64,000 bases of DNA from Hordeum vulgare subsp. vulgare (lineage: Eukaryota; Streptophyta; Magnoliopsida; Poales; Poaceae): positions 433,905,529-433,969,528 of the forward strand of contig NC_058522.1 in the NCBI RefSeq assembly GCF_904849725.1, given 5' to 3'. The notes beneath the pieces were generated by a model, which saw only the letters and a list, made by a program, of their open reading frames with translations, ran no database searches and was not told the DNA's origin. This document shows, one piece after another, positions 46,201 through 57,872 of this stretch (position 1 is its first letter; every line of letters starts with the position of its first letter). The position numbers and the translations under genes are program-made.

Positions 46201-46523
46201 TCTCACGACGACAACAAGAACAATGTTGAAGACAAACAAAAACAATGTTGAAGTTGAAGAAACAATGTTTTTCAGCAAAGCTGTTTTGTGCCAGATATTT
46301 GCCTCTGATCTTTTGATCTGCCATATTCCTATGGATCAGAGACAGGGACCTTAGGGTATACCATAATAATCTCCTTTAAGTTTACTTTCCAAGGCAAGAA
46401 ACCATACATCATTTGGAGTTGCGTAGCTCAAGAAAAGTCAGATTTGGTGGAAGGTGTTCACGCTGATAAATGCTTCGCGAATTTCCATGGAGCCCTCCAA
46501 TAACTCCCCAAGTTGATCGCTTA

Positions 46524-47322
46524 GCCCATCTCTAGCAGACCCCATAAAAGTCAACCCTTAGAAACGCGTATAAGGGGCACTCTAAACCATTTTTAGTGTG
46601 CGAAACTTCCCCGGACAAAGCATACCCTGTAAATTGAACTGTATTCCACTATAGCTCATTTTTTTTCCTTTTTCCTCCTGTCCCGGCGAGCCGTGTCCAT
46701 CCACGGCGTGCCTCGCCCTGGCGCCCCAGCTCGCCCCGGTGCTACCCACCTTGCCCCGCCTCGTCCTGGCGCCGCCCGTTCCGGGCCACGCATGCAGTGG
46801 AGGAGCCCTACGTCGCCCGCTCCGACCGCGCGCTCCATGGCTTGCCTGCCCGTCCCCAATTTGAGCCCGGCACTGCCCGCCCCCCGCGTGCACGTTCCCT
46901 GACGTGGCGGCGTGAGCTCGTTCACCCCTGCCTTGCGCTTCTCCGGTGCCACCCCGCCCTGATTTGGGCCGCCGGTGACCTGCTTTGCCCTGTTCGTGGA
47001 CGGTCTCGCCTCGGTAGTCGAGGTCGAATCGGCGGCGACAATTTCTGGCTTGTAGCGGCTTCTTCCGACGTGCTGCGATGGATTTCGGTGAGTACAAGGT
47101 ACATTCTTCCTGTTCCGCGGCGGCGCGTCTACTCCAACCAGGTTTGACTATTTTATGGGTTGGACTGTATATTGCCTTCAAAACTGTATATATAAAGTTC
47201 TCGTGGATAGACTTATCGTGCCCCTTAAAAATTTAAGGGTCGAACACTATTTTTTGACTGGAACTATAAACACCTCATTTTTTACGGGTTTGACCAGTTT
47301 ACGAGGTCTGCTAGAGATGCTC
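46524..47322. mobile_element. PIF/Harbinger-type non-autonomous element (799 bp)
   Basis: Flanked by TTA on both sides (46521-46523, 47323-47325); the 5' LTR shows the empty site. The terminal inverted repeat is about 18 bases: GCCCATCTCTAGCAGACC at the left, GAGCATCTCTAGCAGACC read from the right end. A TTA duplication is the mark of PIF/Harbinger. The interior (about 46680-47060) is strongly GC-rich, unlike the AT-rich ends, and holds a 199-codon minus-strand open frame of low-complexity Ala/Gly/Arg type. I recognise no transposase domain in it. Confidence 0.82.
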
Positions 47323-47401
47323 TTACACTCCCAAGGAAGCAACGAAAATGCTGCTCATTTTGAACCACTCTCCCACCTAGCTAAGGGGGGGGTGTCCTTG
47401 C

Positions 47402-47408
47402 TATAAAA
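47402..47408 (+). promoter_or_regulatory. Putative TATA box, G3 3' LTR
   Basis: TATAAAA in GCTATAAAACCCC. The 5' LTR has the weaker TCTCATAAAACAAC at the same place. Confidence 0.4.
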
Positions 47409-47775
47409 CCCCATGTCCTCCAAAATCTTACCTTAGATTGCCTTAGATCTGAGAGATCTTGCTACTTTTGCTCTTGTGAGTTCATCCAGATTCACGAGAA
47501 GGAGCCTTTGGTTCCCCAAAATTTATTCTATACGGTTCTGGCCGTTTTGTGTGGACTAGTCCGAGTTTGTAGATCTGTGACTGTTCGGACAGCGGGTTGA
47601 AGTTCTTGTAGCTTTGTTCTGCCAACCCCAACGTACGGGTTGCATCCAACCTTGGCAGGTATAAATCTAGTTATCCTGGCTTCTTGTAGCTAGTTATCCT
47701 CCCCAATTAGATCGTATGCCATGAACATCGGGCCACCCACGGGCGTGAACACGTTCAACGGGTTTTCTCCTATCA

Positions 47776-48702
47776 TAAACTTAATACAAAACCAGGCCCC
47801 CACTGGACATCATATTGCAACTTGTTCTTCATAAGCATTGTGATACCTGTTAAATTCAACATCTCTATACTCATTTGCCTTGGCCACAATGATATTCAAC
47901 ACTCTGAAATCAGAGTTTTCTAACAATTCTTCAACTGCATCTTGACTGTTGAGAAGCAGTAAACCATCCTGTCCAGCTCCTTCTTATTCTACCCAGTACA
48001 TGTTGTAATCTGTCCCATAGCCTTCACTTTTAGTAAGTGCTATCAAGTTGAGAAAAGTGATGTATGAAATAGAAAACCTTCTTTCCATGTTATCTCTACC
48101 CTGGAAATGCGGACTCACCTCCCAAATTTCATCATTCATCCTGCATTACATAATATGTTCTTTCAAAAGCCTAAATAAGTGGTTTTTGCTACAAAATTTA
48201 GTATGCATTTCTGTGAATCCAACAAATGTTTCTCTGAATCCAACAAATGCTACTCTAAATCCACCATGCATTTCTACTAAATCCAACTAATATTTCAGTG
48301 CAAAATGCAACTAGTGCATCCAACTAACTATTCTGAATCATTGCATGTTGTAAGATGAATCATAGTTGCATTCAGCTAGGGTATGTTCAAGCAGATGATG
48401 AAAACTTACTCCACGCTTGCAAATGCACATACCCAATGGTGGGAGTTGGCCGGATCCGTGGCGACGGCGCGAGGAAAATACCTCGCCGCTCTGTACTCAA
48501 GAGAGAACTGTGGCAACGACGGTGTATCTTGTGGCGTCGCGCTAGGTGTCTGCTGCGGCGGTGGCACCGCCGCCGGCTCGGTTGCAAAGCTACCACTCCC
48601 CAGCCAGTTATCAACTTCTGAGTATTCTCTGCCGCCATCCCCCGTTCCACCTCCGCCCGTAGAGTGGATGTCGTCGATGGGTTTTGCTATCGTCGATGCC
48701 AT
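47776..48702 (-). pseudogene. mudrA-like: MULE transposase, N-terminal exons
   Basis: Exon 1 (48702 to 48410, minus strand) starts MASTIAKPIDDIHSTGGG and is Pro/Gln-rich. It ends at a good donor (GTAAGT, 48404-48409). An acceptor (TGCAG) at 48141-48145 opens exon 2 at 48140, which reads MNDEIWEVSPHFQGRD, then FSISYITFLNLIALTKSEGYG, LLLLNSQDAVEELLENSDF and VAKANEYRDVEFNRY. This resembles the PB1-like N-terminal segment of grass MULE proteins. A TAA near 47980 replaces a likely Lys codon, and a TGA lies near 47812. G3 begins at 47775 in the reading direction. The exon model is mine. Confidence 0.65.
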
Positions 48703-48990
48703 CGCCTAGGTTTATGCAGGAGAGGGAGACAGAACAAGCGAGAGAGGGGGAGAGAGGAGACGACTCGATCGTCTTGACCGCAGTTGGAACGACGCGTTGT
48801 AATAGCCGGCTGGCCGACAGAACCCTGACGGGCGGGCCCCACGTGTCATAACTGTGATTAAAAAGTAACGATTCATCAACTTGGGTTTTTTGGAACAGCC
48901 CACCACTTTTGTGGTATTTTTTGAAATATTGAAAAAGCGGCAGTTTTTTGGAGCAATGTCGTGTAATGTGGTAGTTTTTTTCTATTTAAC
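48703..48990. other. Probable MULE 5' end and leader
   Basis: Between the transposase ATG and GGGTTAAATAG (read on the minus strand from 48990). It contains GAGAGAGGGGGAGAGAG-type purine runs near 48735-48760. No gene. Confidence 0.4.
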
Positions 48991-49871
48991 CCTCCTTGCC
49001 GCCTTGCCAAGTTGCAGCGGGGTGGAAGGAAGAGACATGCTGGCAACATATACTATATCATTAATACCCCTAGAATTGGAAGCCTCTCATTCAACTAAAG
49101 TCATCAATTTGGAATTGGGTTACTGATTTTGACTGGGTTAACAATTTTTTGCACAATTATTTTAATCCTCTATAACACTAAGCTCTCTATTTTTTATGCC
49201 TCACAATCAATTGAGGTTACTATTTTAAGTTGGGTCATCCAATTTTGACCGAGTCAACAATTTCAGAATGAGCTTGCTCATTCATTTTTAAATACAGTAT
49301 GCTCCCCAATTTTAAAGCTTCTTCAATCAATCCTTTTATTTTGACTCCATCAATCCTTTGTTGTGTCAAACAAATGTCTAACTTCATTAAGCTATCCCGT
49401 TTTAAATCCCCTCACTCAACTCTTCAATTTGGATTGGATACATAATTGATTGCGTCGTTCACCCTGTTTCCTCGTGGGATCTCTCGATGAATGTGTGACA
49501 AAAGTAAAGTGTATCTCATGACATGTTTAGCACCAACGTAACACAGTGTCCAACAATGTATGTAACTTTCTCATATTTTTGTACTAACTAAAATAAGTCC
49601 TCCAATCAAAAAGTTAAAAAAATCCACCCAAACACCACAATAAAAAATGATAATAAACTCACGAATGATTCTCTAAGGATTGGTCGTACCAAAAAAATTC
49701 TCATAAATCACTTCCCCGATTTGCAACGTTGGCCCACTGTTTTCTTAACCTCTGATCATAAATTGACAAATCCATTTGTAAGCATGTATTCGTAAATTCG
49801 TTTTATAGGAGTAGCATATCTGATAAAAAATGCGCTTCCTTGTATCCGTAAATTTTTATAATAATAATAAG
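48991..49871. other. Unassigned AT-rich sequence
   Basis: About 880 bases without a convincing open frame, terminal repeat or recognised element motif. It may be ancient repeat or the flank into which the MULE inserted. Confidence 0.5.
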
Positions 49872-50768
49872 GAGGAGGGCTCTCTCCCCCTCTCTCTCGG
49901 TGGCACCGGAGTGCCGCTGGGGCAAGGAGCATGATGACGATCTACATCAATAATCTTGCCGTCGTCAACACCAACTCCCCCCTGTATGCAGCGGTGTAAT
50001 ACCTCTTTTCTTGTTGTAACTCTCTACTTAAACATGGTTCTCAATGGTACATACTATTTCCCAATGATATGTGGCTATCAAATGATGTTTGAGTAGATCT
50101 GTTTTGTCCTACGGGTTAATTGTGATATGATGTTATTGATAAGAGTTATGTGTTTATATGGTGTTGTCCTAAGGTGCCTTTCCTGAGGCGCACACGTGAA
50201 GGATACACGCTGGAGGGGTTGCAATATGTTCATGATTCGCTTATAGTTGGTGGCGAGACTGACAGAAACTTACACCCGAGTAAGGGAGTTGTGCGCGTAT
50301 GCGAGTAAAGACGACTTAATGTTTACTGCTATCGTTGGGTTTACCTTAATGATTTCTAGTAGTTGTGGATGCTTGCTAGAGATCCAATCATAAGTGCATA
50401 TGATCCGAGTACGGAAAGTGTATTAGCGTATGCCTCTCCCTAATTGCACATGGTAAGTATCTATCATGTTATATTCAATTGCCTATGGACAATATTTTTC
50501 TTGCATTACAAAAAAGCTTTCTACTAAACATCACCTAACTTTTATTTACCTATTCTTTATTATCTTGCAAACCTATCTATTACACCTATTGAGTAATTCT
50601 AGTCTTATTCCTGTTCTAGGTAAAGCAAACGTTAAGTGTGCGTAGAGTTGTATCGGTACTCGATAGAACTTGAGGGAATATTTTTTCTACCTTTGGCTCC
50701 TCGTTGGGTTTGACACTCTTATTTATTGAAAAGGGCTACAGACGACCCCCTATACTTATGGGTTATGA
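49872..50768 (+). repeat. G5 5' LTR, 5'-truncated
   Basis: Contains segments typical of Triticeae Gypsy LTR 3' parts: GATCTACATCAATAATC, TTTGAGTAGATCTG, GTAAAGCAAACGTTAAG, GTTGGGTTTGACACTC. It ends TACTTATGGGTTATGA before the primer site. No TGATACGTCTC start is found; the left limit near 49872 is approximate, and the missing part was lost by deletion. Confidence 0.7.
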
Positions 50769-50779
50769 AGAACGTTTTT

Positions 50780-50797
50780 TGGCGTCGTTGCCAAGGA
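50780..50797 (+). other. G5 primer binding site remnant (tRNA-Asp)
   Basis: TGGCGTCGTTGCCAAGGA differs at three bases from TGGCGCCGTTGCCGGGGA, the complement of the tRNA-Asp 3' end. G1 uses the same primer. Confidence 0.72.
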
Positions 50798-50929
50798 GCA
50801 ATAATGTGGGATGAATATTCTCGTGTGTGCTTGTTTTCTTTGTCACTAAGTAGTTTTTATTCTGTTCTTGTTTTCTATCTTTTTTTATGGGTAGGAAACT
50901 CGAAATACCAAAAAAATAGTTGTACCTAT

Positions 50930-52098
50930 CGAACCAATGGTGGAAGAACCACCCAAAATCTATCATACTACTGAAGATTTTTACTTGGATCATCTTTGAT
51001 CCCTATGTGCTCGTGCTGAAACCCCAAGTAGTTTAATTGAGGGAAAATCATTAGACGAGCATGCTTATTATGTGCGACACCACTTATTATCTTAAAAAAA
51101 ATTATGGCATCATATTAATACTTTGCATAGCTATGCTTTGAATTTATGTGAAATATATGATTTTACTTGTTGTTCTTAAGACCCTAAGAAACACCTTCCC
51201 TACCAATGTGAGTTTACTGATAATGGAATCTTATCTTCTTACGCTAAAGGTGTTTATAGTTATTATGATGTTGAACAAATTGAAGAATTTGTTGCTTTTG
51301 AGGGTGCTTATGAAATTGCTTCTTTGATTGAAAAGTATGATGCTACTCTTTATAAATCTTAAAACTTTGCCATACTTAAATATTACTATGAAAACTATGA
51401 TTTTAATTCTTATGCTAAACTATATATTGAGGACTCTTGTGCTGTCCAAGAAGAGAATAATATTTTGCAGGAGTCTATGGAAGAAGAAATTGATGAAACT
51501 GTGAACTCATTGGATGAAAAATATGATGAGGAGAGTGAATAACAAAACGAGGAAGAGCAGATTAGCTACCCATTCCCACCTTCTAATGAGAGTAACTCTT
51601 CAACCCATACATTGTTTAATTTCCCTTCGCACATACCGAAGGATGAATGCTATGATGATTGCTATGATCCCTTGGTTTAATTTGAAATAACCCTTTTTGA
51701 TGAACGTGATACTTTCTATGCTTGTGGCCATGATGCCAATATGAACTATGCTTATGAATATGAACTTGTTGTAGTTCCTTATGTTAAGCATGAAATTGTT
51801 TATATTGCACCCACACATGATAGTCCTATTATATTTTTGAATTCTCCCAACTACACAATATCGGAGAAGTTTGCACTTATTAAGGATTATATTGATGGGT
51901 TGCGTTTTACCACTTCACATGATGATTTTGATGGAATAATATGCATGTGCTTGCTTCTCCTACTTGCAATTATTATGAGAGAGGAACTACATCTCCACCT
52001 CTTAATGTTTCCAACACATTGAAATTGCAAAAAGCTGCTTATGCTATGTATTGGCATTTACTTGATGGGCATGAATTGTTCTTTTATGACATGCCGAT
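50930..52098 (+). pseudogene. G5 degenerate frame, product not recognised
   Basis: A reading frame rich in Tyr, Asp, Glu and Asn can be followed through several stops: EEPPKIYHTTEDFYLDHL, LIEGKSLDEHAYYVRHHLL, YDVEQIEEFVAFEGAYEIAS, MEEEIDETVNSLDEKYDEE, and MNYAYEYELVVVPYVKHEIV. Stops occur near 50998, 51095, 51178, 51360, 51540 and 51678. It sits where gag should be, but I see no capsid, zinc-knuckle or protease motif, and it does not resemble G1 gag. It ends at the Copia insertion. No function is assigned. Confidence 0.5.
52094..52098. other. Angela-type element target duplication, left copy (CCGAT)
   Basis: CCGAT precedes the left LTR and recurs at 60918-60922 after the right LTR: a perfect five-base duplication. 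Confidence 0.95.
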
Positions 52099-53857
52099 TG
52101 TTGGTTAACGTAGCATAAATTCAAAATTTTCCTACGCATATTCAGATCTTCCTATGGAGAGACCAGCAACGAAAGAGGGATGAGTGCATCTTCATACCTT
52201 TCAAGATCGCTAAGCGGAAGCGTTACTAGAACGAGGTTGATGGAGTCGTACTCGCGGTGATTCGGATCGCGTTGTGATTCCGATCTAGTGCCGAACTACG
52301 GCACCTCCGTGTTCAACACACGTGCAGCCCGCTGACGTCTCCTACACCTTGATCCAGCAGGGAGAGGTTGGGGAAGATCTCCGTCAGCACGACGGCGTGG
52401 TGTCGATGGAGAGACGAGGTCTCCCAGCAGGGCTTCGCCAAGCACCAGCAGAGAGGAGGAGAAAGGAGAGCAGGGCTGCGCCGAGGGAGAGGAAGATTGT
52501 CTCCAAAAACCCAAAAGTGGGGGAGGGAGGGAGGGGCTGCGCCCCCTTGAGGGTTTCCCTCTCCTGGGAGGGGCGGCAGCCCTAGATGGGGGGAGGTGCG
52601 GCGGCCAAGGGGGGAGGAGGGGTGGCGCACCCTTCTGGTGGGCCTTAGGCCCACCTACGCTAGGGTTCCCCCCCTCTCCCTTCTTCTTGCGCCATGGGCT
52701 GAGTGGGGGGGGGCGCACAAGCCCACCTAGGGGCTGGTTCCCTCCCGCACTTGGCCCATCTAGCCTCCCGGGGTCGTTGCCCCCTTCCGGTGGACCCCCG
52801 GGGCAACCTCCGGTGGTCCCGATGGTCCCGGTACATTACCGGTGACGCCCGAAACACTTCTGGTGTCCGAAACCATCCGTCCTATATATCAATCTTTACC
52901 TCCGACCATTCCGAAGCTCCTCATGACGTCAAATATCTCATCCGGGACACCGAACAACTTTCTATAACCTCGTATAACAATTCCCTATAACCCTAGCGTC
53001 ATCGAACCTTAAGTGTGTAGACCCTACGGGTTCGGGAGACAGGTAGACATCACTGAGACACCTATCCGTCCAATAACCATCAACGGGGTCTGGATACCCA
53101 TGGTGGCTCCCACTTGCTCCACGATGATCTCATCGGATGAACCACGATGTCAAGGATTCAATCAATCCCGTATACAATTCCCTTTGTTTGTCGGTATAGA
53201 ACTTGCCCAAGATTCGATCGTCGGTATACCTATACCTTGTTCAATCTCGTTACCGGTAAGTCTCTTTACTCGTTCCGTAGCACGTCATCGTGTGACTAAC
53301 TCCTTAGTCACATTGAGCTCATGATGATGTTCTACCGAGTGGGCCCAGAGATACCTCTCCGTCACACGGAGTGACAAATCCCGATCTCGATTCGTACCAA
53401 CCCAACACACACTTTCAGAGGTACTCGTAGTGCACCTTTATAGTCACCCAGTTACGTTGTGACGTTTGATACACCCAAAGCACTCCTATGGTATCCGAGA
53501 GTTGCACAATCTCACGGTCGAAGGAAAAGACACTTGACATTAGAAAAGTTTTAGCATACGAACAATACGATCTAGTGCTACGCTTAGGATTGGGTCTTGT
53601 CCATCACATCATTCTCCCAATGATGTGATCCCGTTATCAATGACATCTAATGCCCATGACCAGGAAACCATGATCATCTATTGACTAACGAGCTAGCCAA
53701 CTAGAGGCTTGCTAGGGACACATTGTGATCTATTTATTCACACATGTATTACTGTTTCCTGTTAATACAATTATAACATGAACAATAGACGATTATCATG
53801 AACAAGGAAATATGATAATAACCATTTTATTATTGCCTCTAGGGCATATTTCTAACA
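52099..53857 (-). repeat. Angela-type 3' LTR (1759 bp)
   Basis: Plus-strand ends are TGTTGGTTAACG and TTTCTAACA. It lacks 13 bases found in the other LTR (CACTATATATAG region, 59573-59583), so its TATA box is gone. Confidence 0.94.
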
Positions 53858-53872
53858 GTCTCCCACTTGCAC
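53858..53872 (-). other. Angela-type polypurine tract
   Basis: On the minus strand GCAAGTGGGAGAC directly precedes the 3' LTR, the same tract as in K3. Confidence 0.82.
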
Positions 53873-53889
53873 TAGAGTCAATAATCTAG

Positions 53890-56800
53890 TTACATTGTGA
53901 TGTATCGAACACCCATAGCATTATGGAGTTGATCATGTTTTGCTCGTGGAAGAGGTTTAGTCAGCGGGTCTGCAACATTCAGATCCGTGTGTACTTTACA
54001 AATCTCTATTACTCCACTCTGGACATGGTCCTGGATGGAGTTGTAGCGGCGTTTGATGTGCTTCGTCTTCCGGTGAAACCTGGGCTCCTTGGCTATGGCA
54101 ATGTCCCCAGTGTTATCACAGAAGAGTGTCATTGGACCCGACGCGCTTGGAACCACTCCAAGGTCGGTGATGAGCTCCTTCATCCAAATTCCTTCATGAG
54201 CTGCTTCTGAAGCAGCTATGTACTCCGCTTCACATGTAGATGTTGCCACGACTTCTTGCTTGCTGCTGCACCAACTCACTTCCTCACCATTCAAAACATA
54301 TACGTCTCCGGTCTGTGACTTAGAGTCATCTGGATCTGTGTCGTAGCTAGCGTCGATGTAACCCTTTACGACGAGCTCTTCGTCACCTCCATAAACGAGA
54401 AACATTTCCTTAGTCCTTTTCAGGTACTTAAGGATATTCTTGACCGTTGTCCAGTGCTCCATACCGGGATCACTTTGGTACCTCCCTACCAAACTTATGG
54501 CAAGGTTTATATCAGGTCTGATACACAGTATGGCATACATAAGGGAGCCTACGGCTAAAGCGTAGGGGACAGAACTCAACTTCTCACTATCTGCTACCGT
54601 GGTCGGCGACTGAGTCTTACTCAATCTCATACCTTGCAAAACTGGCAAGAACCCTTTCTTTGAGTTTTCCATATTGAACTTCTTCAATATCTTGTCAAGG
54701 TATGTACTTTGCGAAAGACCTATGAGGCGTCTCGATCTATCTCTATAGATCTTGATGCCTGATATGTATGCAGCTTCTCCAAGGTCCTTCATTCAAAAAC
54801 TCTTGTTCAAATAGGCCTTTATGCTCTCCAACATCTCTATGTCATTCCCCATCAATAATATGTCATCCACATACAGTATGAGGAAAGCTACAAAGCTCCC
54901 ACTCACTTTCTTGTACAGACAGGCTTCTCCGTAAACCTGTATGAACCCAAACGCTTTAATCACCTCATTAAAGCGAATGTTCCAACTCCGAGATGCTTGC
55001 ACCAGCCCATAGATGGAGCGCTGGAGCTTGCACACTTTGTTAGTACCCTTAGGGTCGACAAAACCTTCTGGTTGCATCATATACAACTCTTCCTTAAGGT
55101 TCCCATTAAGGAATGCTGTTTTGACGTCCATTTGCCAAATTTCATAATCATAAAAGGTGGCAATTGCTAACATAATTCAGACTGATTTCAGCTTCGCTAC
55201 GGGAGAGAAAGTCTCCTTGTAGTCAATTCCTTGAATTTTCAAAAACCCTTTGCGACAAGTCGAGCTTTATAAACGGTTACATTACCGTTTGCATCAGTCT
55301 TCTTCTTGAAGATCCATTTATTTTCTATGGCTCGCCGATCATCGGGCAAGTCCACCAAAGTCTGTACTTTGTTCTCATACATGGATCCTATCTCAGATTT
55401 CATAGCTTCAAGCCATTTGTTGGAAACCGGGCCCGCCATCGCTTCTTCATAGTTCAAAGGTTCACCGTTGTCTAACAACATGATTTCCATTACAAGGTTG
55501 TCGTACCACTCTGGTGCGGAGCGTACCCTTGTGGACCTTCGCGGCTCAGTAGTAACTTGATCCGAAGCTTCACGATCATTATCATTAACTTCCTCTTCAG
55601 TTGGTGTAGGCGCCACAGGAACAACTTCCCGCGCTGCATTGCTATCCTGTTCGAGAGGGGGTGTAATTACCTCATCAAGTTCTACCTTCCTCCCACTTAC
55701 TTCTTTCGAGAGAAACTCTTTCTCTAGAAAGGATCCGTTCTTGGCAACAAAGGTTATACCTTCGGATCTAAGATAGAAGGTATACCCAATAGTTTCCTTA
55801 GGGTATTCTATGAATACGCATTTCTCCGCTTTGGGTTCGAGCTTTTCTAGTTGAAGTTTCTTCACATAAGCATCGCAGCCCCAAACTTTAAGAAACGACA
55901 ACTTATGTTTCTTGCCAAACCATAGTTCATACGGTGTCGTCTCAACGGATTTAGACGGTGCCCTATTTAAAGTGAATGCTGCAGTTTCTAATGCGTATCC
56001 CCAAAATGATAGCAGTAAGTCAGTAAGAGACATCATAGATCGTACCATATCTAATAAAGTGTGATTACAACGTTCAAACACTCCGTTCCGTTGCGGTGTG
56101 CCAGGCGGCGTCAGTTGTGAAACGATTCCACACTTCCTTAGGTGTGTGCCAAACTCGTGACTCAAATATTCTCCTCCACGATCAGATCGTAGATACTTAA
56201 TTTTTCTGTCACGTTGATGCTCGACCTCACTCTAAAAATCCTTGAACTTTTCAAATGTCTCAGATTTGTGCTTCATCAAGTAGGTATACCCATACCTACT
56301 CAAATCATCGGTGAGAGTGAGAACATAATGATAGCCACCGCGAGATTCAACGTTCATTGGACCACACACATCAGTATGTATTATTTCCAATAAGTCGGTT
56401 GCTCTCTCCATTATTCCTGAGAATGGAGTCTTAGTCATCCTGCCCATGAGGCACGGTTTGCATGTGTCAAATGATTCAAAGTCAAGAGACTCTAATAGTC
56501 CATCAGTATGGAGCTTCTTCATGTGCTTAACGCCGATATGACCAAGGCGGCAGTGCCACAAGTATGTGGGACTATCATTATCAACTTTACATCTTTTGGT
56601 ACTGACACTGTGAATATGCGTAACATCACGATCGAGATTCATCAAGAATAAACCATTCACCAGCGGAGCATGACCATAAAACATATCACTCGTATAAATA
56701 GAACAACCATTATTCTCTGACTTAAATGAGTAGCCGTCTCGCATTAAGCAAGACCCTGATACAATATTCATGCTCAAAGCTGGTACTAAATAACAATTAT

Positions 56801-57872
56801 TCAGGTTTTAAACTAATCCCGATGGTAGATGTAGAGGTAGCGTGCCGACAACGATCACATCGACCTTGGAGCCATTCCCGACGCGCATCGTCACCTCGTC
56901 CTTGGCTAGTCTCCGCTTATTCCGCAGTTCCTGCTTTGAGTTGCAAATGTCAGCAACAGCACCGATATCAAATACCCAGGAGCTACTACGAGCGCTGGTA
57001 AGGTACACATCAATAACATGTATATCACATATACCTTTAATGTTTCCGGCCCTTTTGTCCGCAAAGTATTTGGGGCAGTTCCGCTTCCAGTGGCCCTTTC
57101 CCTTGCAATAGAAGCACTCAGTCTCAGGCTTGGGTCCATTCTGTTTCTTCTTCCCGGCATCTGGCTTACCGGGCGCAGCAACGGCTTTGCCGTCTTTCTT
57201 GAAGTTCTTCTTACACTTGCCCTTCTTGAAACTAGTGGTCTTCTTGACCATCAACACTTGATGCTCTTTGTAGATTTCTACTTCTGCAGACATGAGAATC
57301 GAGTACAACTCGGGAATGGTCTTATCCATCCCTTGCATGTTGTAGTTCAGCACAAAACCTTTGTAGCTTGGTGGGAGAGACTTGAGGATTTTGTCAATTA
57401 TAGCATCATCCGGAAGTTCGACTCCAAGTGAAGTCAGACGACCGTGTAACCCAGACATTTTGAGTATATGCTCACTGACATAACTGTTCTCCTCCATCTT
57501 ATAGCTAAAGAACTTGTCGGAGACTTCATATCTCTCGACACGGGCATGATCTTGGAAAACTAGCTTCAGCTCTTGGAACATCTCATATGCACCGTGTTGC
57601 TCAAAACGCCTTTGGAGCCCCTTTTCTAAACTGTATAACATGCCACACCTAACCAGAGAGTAGTCATCACTCCGCGTTTGCCAGACGTTCAGAATGTCTT
57701 GGGCTGTTGTGGGAGCGGGAGGGTCACCTAGCGCCGCATCAAGGACATAAACCTTTTTAGCTGCTTCAAGGATGAGCTTCAAGTTGCGAACCCAGTCCGC
57801 ATAGTTGCTACCATCATCTTTCAGCTTGTTTTTCTCTAGGAATGCGTTGAAATTGAGGTTGACGTTGGCCAT
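53890..57872 (-). pseudogene. gag-pol: Angela-type gag-pol polyprotein, four stops and a frameshift
   Basis: Start ATG at 57872 (MANVNLNFNAFLEKNKLKDD). Capsid domain to about residue 215, a basic linker, then an intact knuckle CFYCKGKGHWKRNC. Protease motif FDIGAVADIC: the Asp is kept but Thr is Ile. The integrase zinc motif is intact (WHCRLGHIG...CKPC), with core Asp (HTDVCGP), Asp (RSDRGGEY) and Glu (GVFERCN). RT has YVDD and RNase H has Asp-Glu-Asp (GYIDASY, CEAEYIA, FCDNTGD). The C-terminus is intact (GVRYITM, TAA 53890-53892). Lesions: TAA at 56805-56807, TAG at 56229-56231, one-base loss near 55245, TGA near 55177 and TGA at 54793-54795. It is homologous to K3 along its length. Confidence 0.94.

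Larger units (their letters stand above)
39735..47775 (+). mobile_element. G3: Gypsy LTR retrotransposon with degraded gag-pol
   Basis: 5' LTR (39735-40750), initiator-Met primer site, gag-protease (41380-43226), pol (43280-46200), polypurine tract and 3' LTR (46005-47775) in that order. The RT-RNase H-integrase order makes it Gypsy. The pol reading frame seems to continue about 195 bases into the 3' LTR. Many stops and frameshifts show an old copy. It might be chromovirus-related, but I cannot identify a chromodomain with confidence. Confidence 0.88.
46005..47775 (+). repeat. G3 3' LTR, interrupted
   Basis: Starts TGCTGAGGACATCC and ends CTCCTATCA. Without the 799-base Harbinger insert and its duplication it is about 970 bases. 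A TATAAAA lies at 47402-47408. Confidence 0.86.
38238..48990 (-). mobile_element. Mutator-like (MULE) element, 5' part, split by G3
   Basis: A transposase gene runs on the minus strand from an ATG at 48702 to 47776, is interrupted by G3, and continues from 39734 to 38238, where C2 begins. The sequence just upstream of the ATG, read from about 48990 on the minus strand, starts GGGTTAAATAGAAAAAAACT, an A-rich end of the kind seen in grass MULE terminal inverted repeats. The outer boundary is inferred because the other end is not in the window. Confidence 0.62.

Noticed and set aside
46582..47181. 199-codon minus-strand frame in the Harbinger-type element
   Set aside because: Low-complexity Ala/Gly/Arg composition, with overlapping frames on both strands; no transposase motif.
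48355..48709. Plus-strand open frames over the MULE first exon
   Set aside because: The minus-strand frame has the good start, splice sites and continuation; the plus-strand frames are its shadow.
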